Positions 56,990 through 64,000 of a DNA stretch of 64,000 nucleotides are shown here, piece after piece; position 1 is the first letter of the stretch, and each line of letters begins with the position of its first letter. This stretch comes from Flavonifractor sp963557075 (GTDB taxonomy: Bacteria; Bacillota; Clostridia; Oscillospirales; Oscillospiraceae), in NCBI GenBank assembly GCA_963557075.1, contig CAUWDA010000004.1:1-64000 (forward strand), written 5' to 3'. The translations under genes and the position numbers were made by a program. The notes beneath the pieces were generated by a model. It did not search any database, was not told the origin of the DNA, and saw only the letters and a list, made by a program, of their open reading frames with translations.

Positions 56990-58069
56990 TCAGTTGGCGG
57001 CCAGCATCAGGCGGGTCCACTCGGAGTCATACAGGGCCAGCGTGTCGGCGGGCAGGTTCTTGAAGCTCTCGCAGTTGGCCAGGATGGACGCGTCGGGATA
57101 GGCGTAGGGGTCGTTGGCCACCTCGGGGTCCAGCTCCTCCCGGACGGACAGCAGGGGGGAGGAGTACCAGATCTCCTCGCAGTTCTTCAGCCCGGCGGCG
57201 GTGGAGCACATATAGTTGATGAAGATCTCGGCGTTTTCCTTGTTCTCGGCATTCTTGGGGATGCACATGGCGTCCACATACAGGTTGGTGCCCTCCTCGG
57301 GCAGGCAGAAGGCCAGGTCGGGGTTGATCTCCTGCATGGTGAGGAAGTCGCCGTAGTAGTATGCGCCGATGGCGGCAGAGCCGCCCTGCATCTTCTCAAA
57401 AATGTCGTCCATCACATAGGAGTCCACCAGGGGCTTCTGACGGATGAGCAGATCCACGGCCTCCTTGATCTGGGCCGGGTCGGTGGTGTTGTAGGAGTAG
57501 CCCAGCTCCTTCAGGGCCACGCCCAGGCCGTCCCGGGAGTTGTTGAACATGAGGATCTGGCCGGCGTAGTCCTCATCAAACATGATGTCCCAGCCGGTGG
57601 GCACTTCGTCCACCATGGTGGTGTTGTAGATGATGCCCAGCAGGCCCCACATATAGGGCACGCTGTACAGGCCCTCCGGATCGTAATCCGGGTTTTTCAG
57701 GGCCGGGTCCACATCGGCAAAGTTAGGAATATTGTCAAAGTTCAGCGGCTCCAGCATATCCTCTTCGATCATTCGGGAGATCATATAGTCGGAAGGGATG
57801 ACCACGTCATAGCTGGCGCCCTCGTTTTTCAGAACGCCGTACATGGCCTCGTTGCTCTCGAAGGTGTCATATACCACCTTGATGCCGGTCTCGGCTTCAA
57901 AATCCTCCAGAACGGACTCGTCGATATAGACGCCCCAGTTATAGACGTTGACCACGCCTTTGGCGGCGGCGCCAGGCTCCTTGGAGTTACCGGAAGTAGT
58001 GCCGCCGCAGCCGGACAGCAGACCCAGGGTGAGAGCGGAAACGCTCAGGAGTGCGAGAAACTTTTTCAA
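56990..58069 (-). CDS. potD: Spermidine/putrescine ABC transporter substrate-binding lipoprotein
   Basis: 359 residues. Lipoprotein signal KKFLALLSVSALTLGLLSGCGG (cysteine about 21), then the PotD fold with VNVYNWGVYIDESVLEDFEAETGIKVVYDTFESNEAMYGVL and WGLLGIIYNTTMVDE. It captures polyamines outside the membrane for PotBC. It begins with TTG at 58069 and a weak site (AAAGGGG, 13 bases upstream). Last gene of potABCD, separated from potC by 82 bp. Confidence 0.95.
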   Translation of the reverse strand: MKKFLALLSVSALTLGLLSGCGGTTSGNSKEPGAAAKGVVNVYNWGVYIDESVLEDFEAETGIKVVYDTFESNEAMYGVLKNEGASYDVVIPSDYMISRMIEEDMLEPLNFDNIPNFADVDPALKNPDYDPEGLYSVPYMWGLLGIIYNTTMVDEVPTGWDIMFDEDYAGQILMFNNSRDGLGVALKELGYSYNTTDPAQIKEAVDLLIRQKPLVDSYVMDDIFEKMQGGSAAIGAYYYGDFLTMQEINPDLAFCLPEEGTNLYVDAMCIPKNAENKENAEIFINYMCSTAAGLKNCEEIWYSSPLLSVREELDPEVANDPYAYPDASILANCESFKNLPADTLALYDSEWTRLMLAAN

Positions 58070-58151
58070 TTTCTTTCGTTATCCCCTTTCGGAAATGTGA
58101 TCTATGACGGGCCCCGGTGAGGGGCGGGTCACCAGTTGGGAGAGGCTCGCC

Positions 58152-59012
58152 CTACGAGCCGGGGTTCAGCTTGGCCTTCCGCCGGGCGGAGGCGGTCTCC
58201 TGCCGGGCCTGCCGGATGTTGACAGTGAGCAGCAGGGCGAACACCACCAAGAACATCAGGGTGGACAGGGCGTTGATCTCGGGGGTCACAGGCTTTTTCA
58301 CCATGGTGTAGATCTCCACCGCCAGAGTGGTGACGCCGGAGCCCTTGGTAAAGTAGCTGATGACGAAGTCGTCGATGCTCATGGTGAAGGCGATGATCAG
58401 ACCGTTGAGTACCCCGGGCATGATCTCGGGCAGGATGACCTTGCGGAAAGCCAGAAAGCCGGGGGCGCCCAGGTCCTGAGCCGCCTCGTAGATGTTGGCG
58501 TCCAGCTGCCGCAGCCGGGGCATGACAGAAAGGATCACATAGGGGGCGTTAAAGGTGACGTGGGCGATGAGCAGGGTGCCGAAGCCCATTTTCCACCGTA
58601 CCCCCAGCCACTCGCTGAGGAAGCTGCTGTTGAAGGCTCCGATGGCGAACACAAAGAGCAACATCATGGATACGCCGGTGATGATGTCCGCGTTGGTCAG
58701 GGGGATATTGTTCACCGACAGGTAGATGGTACGGGACCGGCGGCGCATGGAGTAAAAGCCGATGGCGGCGGCGGTGCCCAGAACGGTGGCGATAACGGCG
58801 GCCAGCACCGACAGGATGATGGTGGTGCGCAGCGCGCCTAAAAGGCGGGTATTGTGGAACAGCTCGCTGTACCAGTCCAGGGAGAAGCCGCCCCAGACCC
58901 GGTTGCTCTTGGTGGCGTTGAAGGAGAAGATGATGAGCAGCGCGATGGGGGCGTACAGAAAGATGTACACCAGCAGGGTGAAGAACCGGGAGGGGATCCG
59001 ATGCTTTCTCAC
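58152..59012 (-). CDS. potC: Spermidine/putrescine ABC transporter permease PotC
   Basis: 286 residues, six helices. LLVYIFLYAPIALLIIFSFNATKS and the EAA loop EAAQDLGAPGFLAFRKVILPEIMPGVL, which docks on PotA, are clear. GTG start at 59012 overlaps the potB stop by 4 bp (GTGA). Confidence 0.95.
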   Translation of the reverse strand: MRKHRIPSRFFTLLVYIFLYAPIALLIIFSFNATKSNRVWGGFSLDWYSELFHNTRLLGALRTTIILSVLAAVIATVLGTAAAIGFYSMRRRSRTIYLSVNNIPLTNADIITGVSMMLLFVFAIGAFNSSFLSEWLGVRWKMGFGTLLIAHVTFNAPYVILSVMPRLRQLDANIYEAAQDLGAPGFLAFRKVILPEIMPGVLNGLIIAFTMSIDDFVISYFTKGSGVTTLAVEIYTMVKKPVTPEINALSTLMFLVVFALLLTVNIRQARQETASARRKAKLNPGS

Positions 59013-59857
59013 AGTACCGCCACCCCCTCTTCACCCTCGCCGAAGCGGTTCATAATGGCCATCATGATGAGGACGATCACCATCATCACCAGGGCGATGG
59101 CGGAGCCCAGGTGGGGGTTGTAGGCGTTGCCCAGGAACTGCATCTCAATGAGGTCGCCCAGCAGCAGGGTCTTGCCGCCGCCCAGCAGGCGGGACAGGGC
59201 GAAGGTGGACACCGAGGGGATGAACACCATGGTCACCCCGGAGAGCACGCCGGGCAGGGACAGGGGGAAGATCACCTTGCGGAACACCATGGAGCTGTTG
59301 GCGCCCAGGTCCTGGGCGGCCTCCACCACCTTGGGGTCGATCTTCTCAATGACCGAGAAGATGGGCAGCACCATGAAGGGCAGGAAGTTGTATACCATGC
59401 CCAGCACAATGGCCCCCTGGGTATTGATCATGGGGAAATACCGGAGGTTGGTGCCGAAGATCGAGTTCCACAGGTCGAAAAATCCGATGTTGGACAGGAA
59501 CTGATTGATCAGACCGTTGTCATCCAGAATGGACATCCAGGCGTAAGTCCGCAGCAGGAAGTTCATCCACATGGGCAGCATGATGAGCATCATGGCCACC
59601 TTGCGCACCATCAGGCTCTCCCGGGACAGGAAGTAGGCCAGGGGATAGCCGATGAGGATACAGATCAGGGTCGCCACGATGGCCAGCACGAAGGAGTGCT
59701 GAAAGGCGGGCAGGAAGGTGCTCATGCTGTTGAAGTTGCCCATGGTGACGGCGCCGGACTTGTCGGTGAAGGCAAAGACCACCACCAGAATGAGGGGGGC
59801 CACCACAAAGAGGCCCATCCAGACCACATAGGGCGCGGCCAGCCACTTATTCCTCAT
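59009..59857 (-). CDS. potB: Spermidine/putrescine ABC transporter permease PotB
   Basis: 282 residues, six helices. VVAPLILVVVFAFTDKSG, MLPMWMNFLLRTYAWMSIL and the EAA loop EAAQDLGANSSMVFRKVIFPLSLPGV are PotB features. ATG 59857 lies inside the 3' end of potA (11-bp overlap), so translation is coupled. Confidence 0.95.
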   Translation of the reverse strand: MRNKWLAAPYVVWMGLFVVAPLILVVVFAFTDKSGAVTMGNFNSMSTFLPAFQHSFVLAIVATLICILIGYPLAYFLSRESLMVRKVAMMLIMLPMWMNFLLRTYAWMSILDDNGLINQFLSNIGFFDLWNSIFGTNLRYFPMINTQGAIVLGMVYNFLPFMVLPIFSVIEKIDPKVVEAAQDLGANSSMVFRKVIFPLSLPGVLSGVTMVFIPSVSTFALSRLLGGGKTLLLGDLIEMQFLGNAYNPHLGSAIALVMMVIVLIMMAIMNRFGEGEEGVAVL

Positions 59858-61016
59858 CGCCGCAGTCCTCCTCCAGCCGGTCCTCGTTGAGCTCGTCATA
59901 CTCGGAGGAGTAGGAGCTGTAGTCGCCGAAGGTGCCGGAGTACTGGCTCTTCTTCATGATGTGGAAACCGTCGGGGTCGATCTTGACCCCGATCCTGGCC
60001 CCCACAGGGGAGTAGTCGGTGGTCTGGATCAGCCACTTGAAGCCCCGGAAGTCCACAATGGTGTCGTAGTGGACGCCCTTGAAGGTGACCTCGGTGACGG
60101 TGCCGGTGAGCTGGCCCTCGGCCTCGGGCACGATGTCGATGTCCTCGGGCCGGATGACCACGTCCACCGGCTCGTTGGGGGCGAAGCCCTTGTCCAGGCA
60201 CTTGAACTTCCGGCCGTACATCCCCACCACGAAGTCCTCGTGCATGATGCCGTCGATGATGTTGGACTCGCCGATGAAGTCGGCAACAAAGGCGTTTTTA
60301 GGCTCGTTATAGATATCCTCGGGGGTGCCGATCTGCTGGATCTTGCCCTCGTTCATCACCACGATGGTGTCGGACATGGAGAGGGCCTCCTCCTGGTCGT
60401 GGGTGACGTAGATAAAGGTGATCCCCACCTGCTGCTGGATCTTTTTCAGCTCGATCTGCATATCCTTGCGCAGCTTCAGATCCAGGGCGCCCAGCGGCTC
60501 GTCCAGCAGGAGGACTTGGGGCCGGTTGACGATGGCCCGGGCGATGGCCACCCGCTGCTGCTGACCGCCGGAGAGGGAGTTCACCGAGCGCTTGCCGTAG
60601 CCCGCCAGGTTCACCAGGGCCAGAGCCTCCTCCACCCGCTCCTTGACCTCGGACTCCGGGACTTTGATAAACTTTCCGGGGTGCTTGGGGTCGGGGATCT
60701 TGTTCACCCGCAGGCCGAAGGCCACATTTTCAAAGATATTCATGTGGGTGAACAGGGCGTATTTCTGAAAGACAGTGTTGACCTTCCGCTTATGAGGGGG
60801 AACGTCATTGATCCTCACGCCGTCAAAATACACGTCGCCGGAGGTGGGCTTCTGAAAGCCGCCGATGATACGAAGCGTCGTGGTTTTGCCGCACCCGGAA
60901 GGACCGAGCAACGTGAGGAACTCTTTGTCGTTGATATAAAGGTTGATGTGGTCGAGAATGACGTCGTCGTCAAATTTCATGAAGCAGTCCGACAGGCGGA
61001 TCAGTTCTTTGGACAT
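59847..61016 (-). CDS. potA: Spermidine/putrescine ABC transporter ATP-binding protein PotA
   Basis: 389 residues. Walker A LLGPSGCGKTTTLRII (about 37), Q-loop FQKYALFTHM, signature SLSGGQQQRVAIARAI, Walker B VLLLDEPLGALD and the switch His in YVTHDQEEA. A TOBE regulatory domain follows from about 270. The acidic tail (YDELNEDRLEEDCGDEE) is longer than usual. GGGGGAGG precedes ATG 61016. First gene of potABCD. Confidence 0.97.
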   Translation of the reverse strand: MSKELIRLSDCFMKFDDDVILDHINLYINDKEFLTLLGPSGCGKTTTLRIIGGFQKPTSGDVYFDGVRINDVPPHKRKVNTVFQKYALFTHMNIFENVAFGLRVNKIPDPKHPGKFIKVPESEVKERVEEALALVNLAGYGKRSVNSLSGGQQQRVAIARAIVNRPQVLLLDEPLGALDLKLRKDMQIELKKIQQQVGITFIYVTHDQEEALSMSDTIVVMNEGKIQQIGTPEDIYNEPKNAFVADFIGESNIIDGIMHEDFVVGMYGRKFKCLDKGFAPNEPVDVVIRPEDIDIVPEAEGQLTGTVTEVTFKGVHYDTIVDFRGFKWLIQTTDYSPVGARIGVKIDPDGFHIMKKSQYSGTFGDYSSYSSEYDELNEDRLEEDCGDEE

Positions 61017-61095
61017 GTATCCTCCCCCATTTCTTGACATGTTAGTAAAGGACGTACCCAAACCGGCGGTTGGGTACGCCCTTATCGACGAGACC

Positions 61096-61124
61096 AATAT
61101 ATATGTTATTGCGAAAAATGTCAA
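61096..61124 (-). promoter_or_regulatory. Promoter of potABCD
   Basis: TTGACA, 17-bp spacer, TATATT on the minus strand, 80 bp before potA. Confidence 0.75.
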
Positions 61125-61152
61125 TAATAAAACGGCTTTTTTTCGGGGGATT

Positions 61153-61359
61153 TTACGGCTCTCTGTCCTTGGCGGGCCGGGACGGAGCAGAGGGGAGCAG
61201 CTGGTAGATGCGCTCGGATCGAGGCGGAGCGCCGCCGGCGGCCTGCCAGCCGGCGGAAAAGGCGATGCGGACCATGGCAAACAGGGCATTTTCCGCCTCG
61301 TCATACTCGTGCCGGTCCAGGAAGTCGGCGAAGCACCGTTCAAACTCGTTGGAGTACAT
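61153..61359 (-). CDS. Small protein of unknown function
   Basis: 68 residues (MYSNEFERCFADFLDRHEYDEAENALFAMVRIAFSAGWQAAGG as two helices, then a Pro/Arg tail). No family recognised. GAGGTG lies six bases before ATG 61359, and a consensus-like promoter lies just upstream, which supports it as real. No terminator separates it from the potABCD promoter. Confidence 0.55.
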   Translation of the reverse strand: MYSNEFERCFADFLDRHEYDEAENALFAMVRIAFSAGWQAAGGAPPRSERIYQLLPSAPSRPAKDREP

Positions 61360-61378
61360 ATCCATCACCTCAATGGAT

Positions 61379-61407
61379 ATAATAACATATATAGTGATGA
61401 AATACAA
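61379..61407 (-). promoter_or_regulatory. Promoter of the 68-residue protein
   Basis: TTGTAT, 17-bp spacer, TATTAT on the minus strand, very close (about 20 bp) to the start. Confidence 0.5.
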
Positions 61408-61455
61408 TATATTATGGTGTATAAGGGATGAAGTAAGTTGCCTACAAAAGAAGGA

Positions 61456-61489
61456 GCTCTCGCTACACTTAAATAAAAGGAGCGAGAGC
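61456..61489 (+). promoter_or_regulatory. Hairpin over the ribosome binding site of the XRE gene
   Basis: GCTCTCGCT (61456-61464) pairs with AGCGAGAGC (61481-61489). The right arm takes up the end of the AAAAGGAG Shine-Dalgarno, so translation could be controlled. Confidence 0.4.
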
Positions 61490-61491
61490 CG

Positions 61492-61716
61492 ATGGATGCC
61501 AAACATTATAAAATATTTGTCCAGATTGGATTAAATATCATGTACTACAGAAAAGAACGGGGCTGGACGCAGATGGATCTAGCCGAAGCTGTTGATTTAA
61601 GCCGAAATCATATGCAGCGGATCGAAGCGGCCACGGCGGTCCCCAGCCTGTCCACCCTGCTGGACATCGCCGATGCCCTGGGTGTGCCGGTGCAGAAGCT
61701 GTTTGACGCGCGGTGA
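61492..61716 (+). CDS. XRE-family HTH regulator
   Basis: 74 residues, one Cro/C1-type HTH (IGLNIMYYRKERGWTQMDLAEAVDLSRNHMQRIEAATAVPSLSTLLDIADALGVPVQKLFD). AAAAGGAG precedes the ATG. It diverges from the 68-residue gene and potABCD and precedes a small membrane protein by 53 bp. Target unknown. Confidence 0.85.
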   Translation: MDAKHYKIFVQIGLNIMYYRKERGWTQMDLAEAVDLSRNHMQRIEAATAVPSLSTLLDIADALGVPVQKLFDAR

Positions 61717-61768
61717 GCGGACAGAAGCGGCAAGCTGTGTGGAGACACGAAAGAACAGGGGGGATAGC

Positions 61769-62236
61769 ATGGAAAAGACATCTGGCGGCTGGAAACGTGT
61801 GATGGCCTGCTCCGTCGGCGTGGTGTGCGGGTTGCTCATTCTGGTCGGCGCATGGTGGGGGAGCCACGCCCGGGCATTCCGGGTCTTGATGGAGCGGCTG
61901 CCGACGGCCGAAGACTGCGAAATGCAGTTTTATGTGAGCGATGAGGACGGACACCGGGAGCGGAGGACCATCGACGATCCGCAGGACCGCGCGGCGGTAC
62001 TGGCCGAGGTGGAACGGTTGGATTTTTCCTGGCCCAGGCTGTCAGACGATCTGTGGGACGCGGCAGAATATTATAGCTGCTTCTGGATAGAAATCTATAG
62101 GACGTCGTACCTTCTGGAGCTTCAGATCCCATTGGACGATCCGCAGCAGGGCCTTATCCGGGCCGATGGCAAGGCGTTCCATGTGGAGGGCGGCGAGGCG
62201 TTTTTGGCGGCCTTGGAAGGCTGGTTGTACGAGTAG
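61769..62236 (+). CDS. Small membrane-anchored protein of unknown function
   Basis: 155 residues. One N-terminal transmembrane helix (about 12-32, VMACSVGVVCGLLILVGAWW) leads to an extracytoplasmic acidic domain. No family recognised. AGGGGGG precedes the ATG. It probably shares a transcript with the XRE gene. Confidence 0.6.
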   Translation: MEKTSGGWKRVMACSVGVVCGLLILVGAWWGSHARAFRVLMERLPTAEDCEMQFYVSDEDGHRERRTIDDPQDRAAVLAEVERLDFSWPRLSDDLWDAAEYYSCFWIEIYRTSYLLELQIPLDDPQQGLIRADGKAFHVEGGEAFLAALEGWLYE

Positions 62237-62253
62237 AGAGATGGAAACAAACA

Positions 62254-62284
62254 GTCTGCGGCGCCCTGACCGGGCGCCGCAGAC
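62254..62284. terminator. Hairpin between convergent genes
   Basis: GTCTGCGGCGCCC (62254-62266) pairs perfectly with GGGCGCCGCAGAC (62272-62284). T-runs are poor on both sides, but its place suggests termination. Confidence 0.6.
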
Positions 62285-62293
62285 GTTCTATTC

Positions 62294-63253
62294 TTATTCC
62301 CCAAAATATTCCGACACAAAGTCCACGTTGTCCACCGTGAACACCTTGCCCCTTAAATATTCCAGGATCCCCGCATCGGTGGGGAAGGTGAAGGCCAGCT
62401 TGTAGGAGTACAGGGCCTGGAAGGAGCGGCCGTACTGCTTGTTGTCCCGCTCCCGGCCGTACTTGCCGTCCCCCAGCAGAGGATGACCGGCGGCGGCGAA
62501 CTGGGCCCGGATCTGGTGGGTGCGCCCGGTCAAAAGCTCGCACTCCACCAGGGAAAGCCCCCGGTTGACTTTCAGGGTCTTATATAAGGTGGCGGCGCTC
62601 TTGCCGCCGGGCACCGGGCGGCTGAACACCTTCACCTGGGCCTTGCTCTCGTCCTTGAGAAGAAAACCCTCCAGCTTGCCCTGGGGCGGAGTCATGCGCC
62701 CGTGGATGATAGCCAGGTAGAACTTGGCGATCTCCCGGTCCCGGATCTTCTGGTTGAGGATGCGCAGGGTCTCGGCGTTCTTGGCGGCCATGACGATGCC
62801 GCCGGTGTTGCGGTCGATGCGGTTGCACAGGGCGGGGGTGAAGGAGTGCTCGTCCCGGGGATTCCACTCCTTCTTCTGATAGAGGTGGGCCTGGATATGG
62901 GTGATGAGGGTGTTGACCTTCTCGTGCTCGTCGGCGTGGCACAGCAGGCCGGGCCGCTTGTTGAGCAGCATCAGGTTTTCATCCTCGTATACGATATCCA
63001 GCTTGGGCTTGAACACCGCCAGAAAGGCGTTGTCCTCCCGGGGCTGGTCAAAGAACTCGTCGTTGATGTATAATTGCAGTACATCCCCCACCTGGAGCCG
63101 GACGTCCCGCTGGGAGCCCTTGCCGTTGACCTTCACCCGCTTGAGCCGGATATACTTCTGGGCCAGAGGGGCGGGGAGCAGGGGCAGGGTCTTGCCCAGC
63201 CACCGGTCCAGCCGCTGTCCGGCGTCATTCTTTCCAATGGTAAATTCCCGCAT
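62294..63253 (-). CDS. RluA-family 23S rRNA/tRNA pseudouridine synthase
   Basis: 319 residues. An S4-like N-terminal domain (KYIRLKRVKVNGKGSQRDVRLQVGDVLQLY) is followed by the catalytic domain with the active Asp in NRIDRNTGG (about 168), then LLTGRTHQIRAQFAAAGHPLLGDGKYG. Likely RluC-like or RluD-like; the exact uridine cannot be told. GGAGGTC precedes ATG 63253. Confidence 0.93.
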   Translation of the reverse strand: MREFTIGKNDAGQRLDRWLGKTLPLLPAPLAQKYIRLKRVKVNGKGSQRDVRLQVGDVLQLYINDEFFDQPREDNAFLAVFKPKLDIVYEDENLMLLNKRPGLLCHADEHEKVNTLITHIQAHLYQKKEWNPRDEHSFTPALCNRIDRNTGGIVMAAKNAETLRILNQKIRDREIAKFYLAIIHGRMTPPQGKLEGFLLKDESKAQVKVFSRPVPGGKSAATLYKTLKVNRGLSLVECELLTGRTHQIRAQFAAAGHPLLGDGKYGRERDNKQYGRSFQALYSYKLAFTFPTDAGILEYLRGKVFTVDNVDFVSEYFGE

Positions 63254-63298
63254 AGTGACCTCCGCCGCGCCGGAGCGCGATTTTTTCAGTGACTCTAT

Positions 63299-63327
63299 AT
63301 TATACCGGTTTCCCTGTTGGAGCGCAA
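63299..63327 (-). promoter_or_regulatory. Promoter of the pseudouridine synthase gene
   Basis: TTGCGC, 17-bp spacer, TATAAT on the minus strand, 46 bp before the start. Confidence 0.7.
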
Positions 63328-63381
63328 GGCGGACCGGTGGGGAGAACGCAAAAAAAGGCAGAAAAAAGTTGAAAAAAAGAT

Positions 63382-63410
63382 TTGACAACCCGGCGTATTT
63401 TCGCTATAAT
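63382..63410 (+). promoter_or_regulatory. Promoter of yceD-rpmF
   Basis: TTGACA, 17-bp spacer, TATAAT: a perfect consensus, as expected for a ribosomal-protein operon. Confidence 0.9.
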
Positions 63411-63439
63411 ATTCCGCGTACCGTTATGAGGAGGGTATT

Positions 63440-63940
63440 ATGCGCTTAGATCTGAGGGAGATACTTCATGTGCCGGGCGCCTCTCTGCCCTTTGAGTCCC
63501 AGATGGACCTGTCCGAGCTGGATTTTTACGGCGCGCAGCCTTTCGCTCACCCTGTGGTGATCCGGGGGACGGTGCGCAACATGGCGGACGCCCTGTTGCT
63601 GGAGGGGGCTGCGGAGACCACCATGGAACTGGTGTGTGACCGCTGTCTCAAGCCCTTTCAGCAGGACCTGCATCTGCCCGTCAGCACCCTGCTGGCGGAG
63701 ACGCTGGAGGACGAGGAGAACGACGAGATCGTGCTCCTGGAGGACGGCGCTGTGGATCTGGACGACTTGTTCACCACGGCATTGGTCCTGTCCATGGACT
63801 CCAAGCACGTCTGTTCCGAGGACTGCAAAGGCCTGTGCGCCACCTGCGGCGCCGATCTGAACGAGGGCCCCTGCGGATGCAGAAGAGAGATCGATCCACG
63901 TTTGGCTGCCCTTGCGCAGCTGTTGGATAAAGATGAGTAA
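63440..63940 (+). CDS. YceD/DUF177 family protein
   Basis: 166 residues. LVCDRCLKPF (about 69) and VCSEDCKGLCATCGADLNEGPCGC (from about 124) carry the conserved cysteines. YceD regularly precedes rpmF and is implicated in 23S rRNA/ribosome assembly in plants and bacteria. GAGGAGG precedes the ATG. rpmF begins 41 bp downstream. Confidence 0.92.
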   Translation: MRLDLREILHVPGASLPFESQMDLSELDFYGAQPFAHPVVIRGTVRNMADALLLEGAAETTMELVCDRCLKPFQQDLHLPVSTLLAETLEDEENDEIVLLEDGAVDLDDLFTTALVLSMDSKHVCSEDCKGLCATCGADLNEGPCGCRREIDPRLAALAQLLDKDE

Positions 63941-63981
63941 GATTTGCCCGGCCAGGGCATGAACCTAAGGAGGTGTCATAG

Positions 63982-64000
63982 ATGGCAGTCCCTAAGAGTA
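63982..64000 (+). CDS. rpmF: 50S ribosomal protein L32 (partial, cut by window end)
   Basis: Only MAVPKS is present, the invariant L32 N-terminus, 13 bases after a strong AAGGAGGTG site and directly behind yceD, its usual neighbour. Confidence 0.85.

Overview
The window reads as chromosomal DNA of a GC-rich, spore-forming member of the Clostridia. The Oscillospiraceae (Flavonifractor/Lawsonibacter/Intestinimonas-like) are my best guess, from gene content and codon use and not from any search. Supporting signs are SpoIVB and Spo0A, GatCAB, strong AGGAGG-type ribosome binding sites, TTG and GTG starts, a T-box leader, GlpP antitermination and many consensus sigma-A promoters with 17-bp spacers. 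I see no prophage, transposase, CRISPR array or rRNA. One tRNA gene is present (Leu, CAA).

Layout. 1-6.4 kb: an SLH-anchored 5'-nucleotidase (minus), then the sporulation pair spoIVB and spo0A, separated by an XRE regulator and a TraX-like membrane protein. 6.4-12.4 kb: pentapeptide-repeat protein, AGCS symporter, a large unrecognised membrane protein (minus) and a Na/Pi cotransporter. 12.4-18 kb: gatCAB (minus), family 4 uracil-DNA glycosylase, and a small DUF2975/HTH/membrane/lipoprotein operon (minus). 18-27 kb: leuS, a VOC protein, rpsU, a GH18-like protein (minus), yqeG-nfo-pepP, efp and a CD1247-type acidic protein. 27-32.4 kb: a feoA-feoB fusion with its Cys-rich partner, a sirtuin, an AlbA-type protein and an XRE membrane regulator. 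32.4-38 kb: a glycerol-3-phosphate regulon (glpP, two FAD oxidoreductases, DUF1667, glpK) with two attenuator hairpins. 38-42 kb: tRNA-Leu, a VCBS-like lipoprotein and a two-component system. 42-49 kb: one long co-directional operon (DUF1385, prmC, recA, recX, nitroreductase, rimO, pgsA, acetyltransferase). 49-52.5 kb: T-box-controlled cysE-cysS and an ECF S-component. 52.5-64 kb: yaaA-bcp (peroxide defence), lrgAB, HdeD-like, YbaK-like and thioesterase genes, the potABCD polyamine importer, small regulators, an RluA-type pseudouridine synthase, and yceD followed by the start of rpmF.

The most unusual content is intergenic. A family of multi-hairpin repeats, with five serial hairpins joined by conserved linkers, sits just behind the stop codons of nfo (two tandem copies), efp and a response-regulator gene. 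A solo copy lies between glpK and tRNA-Leu. At the three coding loci the same layout recurs. A short inverted copy (11-20 nt) of a site inside the gene abuts the repeat core, and the host gene's own 3' end, stop codon included, reappears after the core. The second copy always begins exactly 5 nt into the inverted-repeat site, and the unit is 220, 221 or 228 bp. At two loci the two gene ends differ mostly at third codon positions. This looks like a non-autonomous element that inserts into gene 3' ends while supplying a replacement end. No enzyme for it is encoded here. Two further, different clusters of nested palindromes lie at 52.5 and 54 kb.
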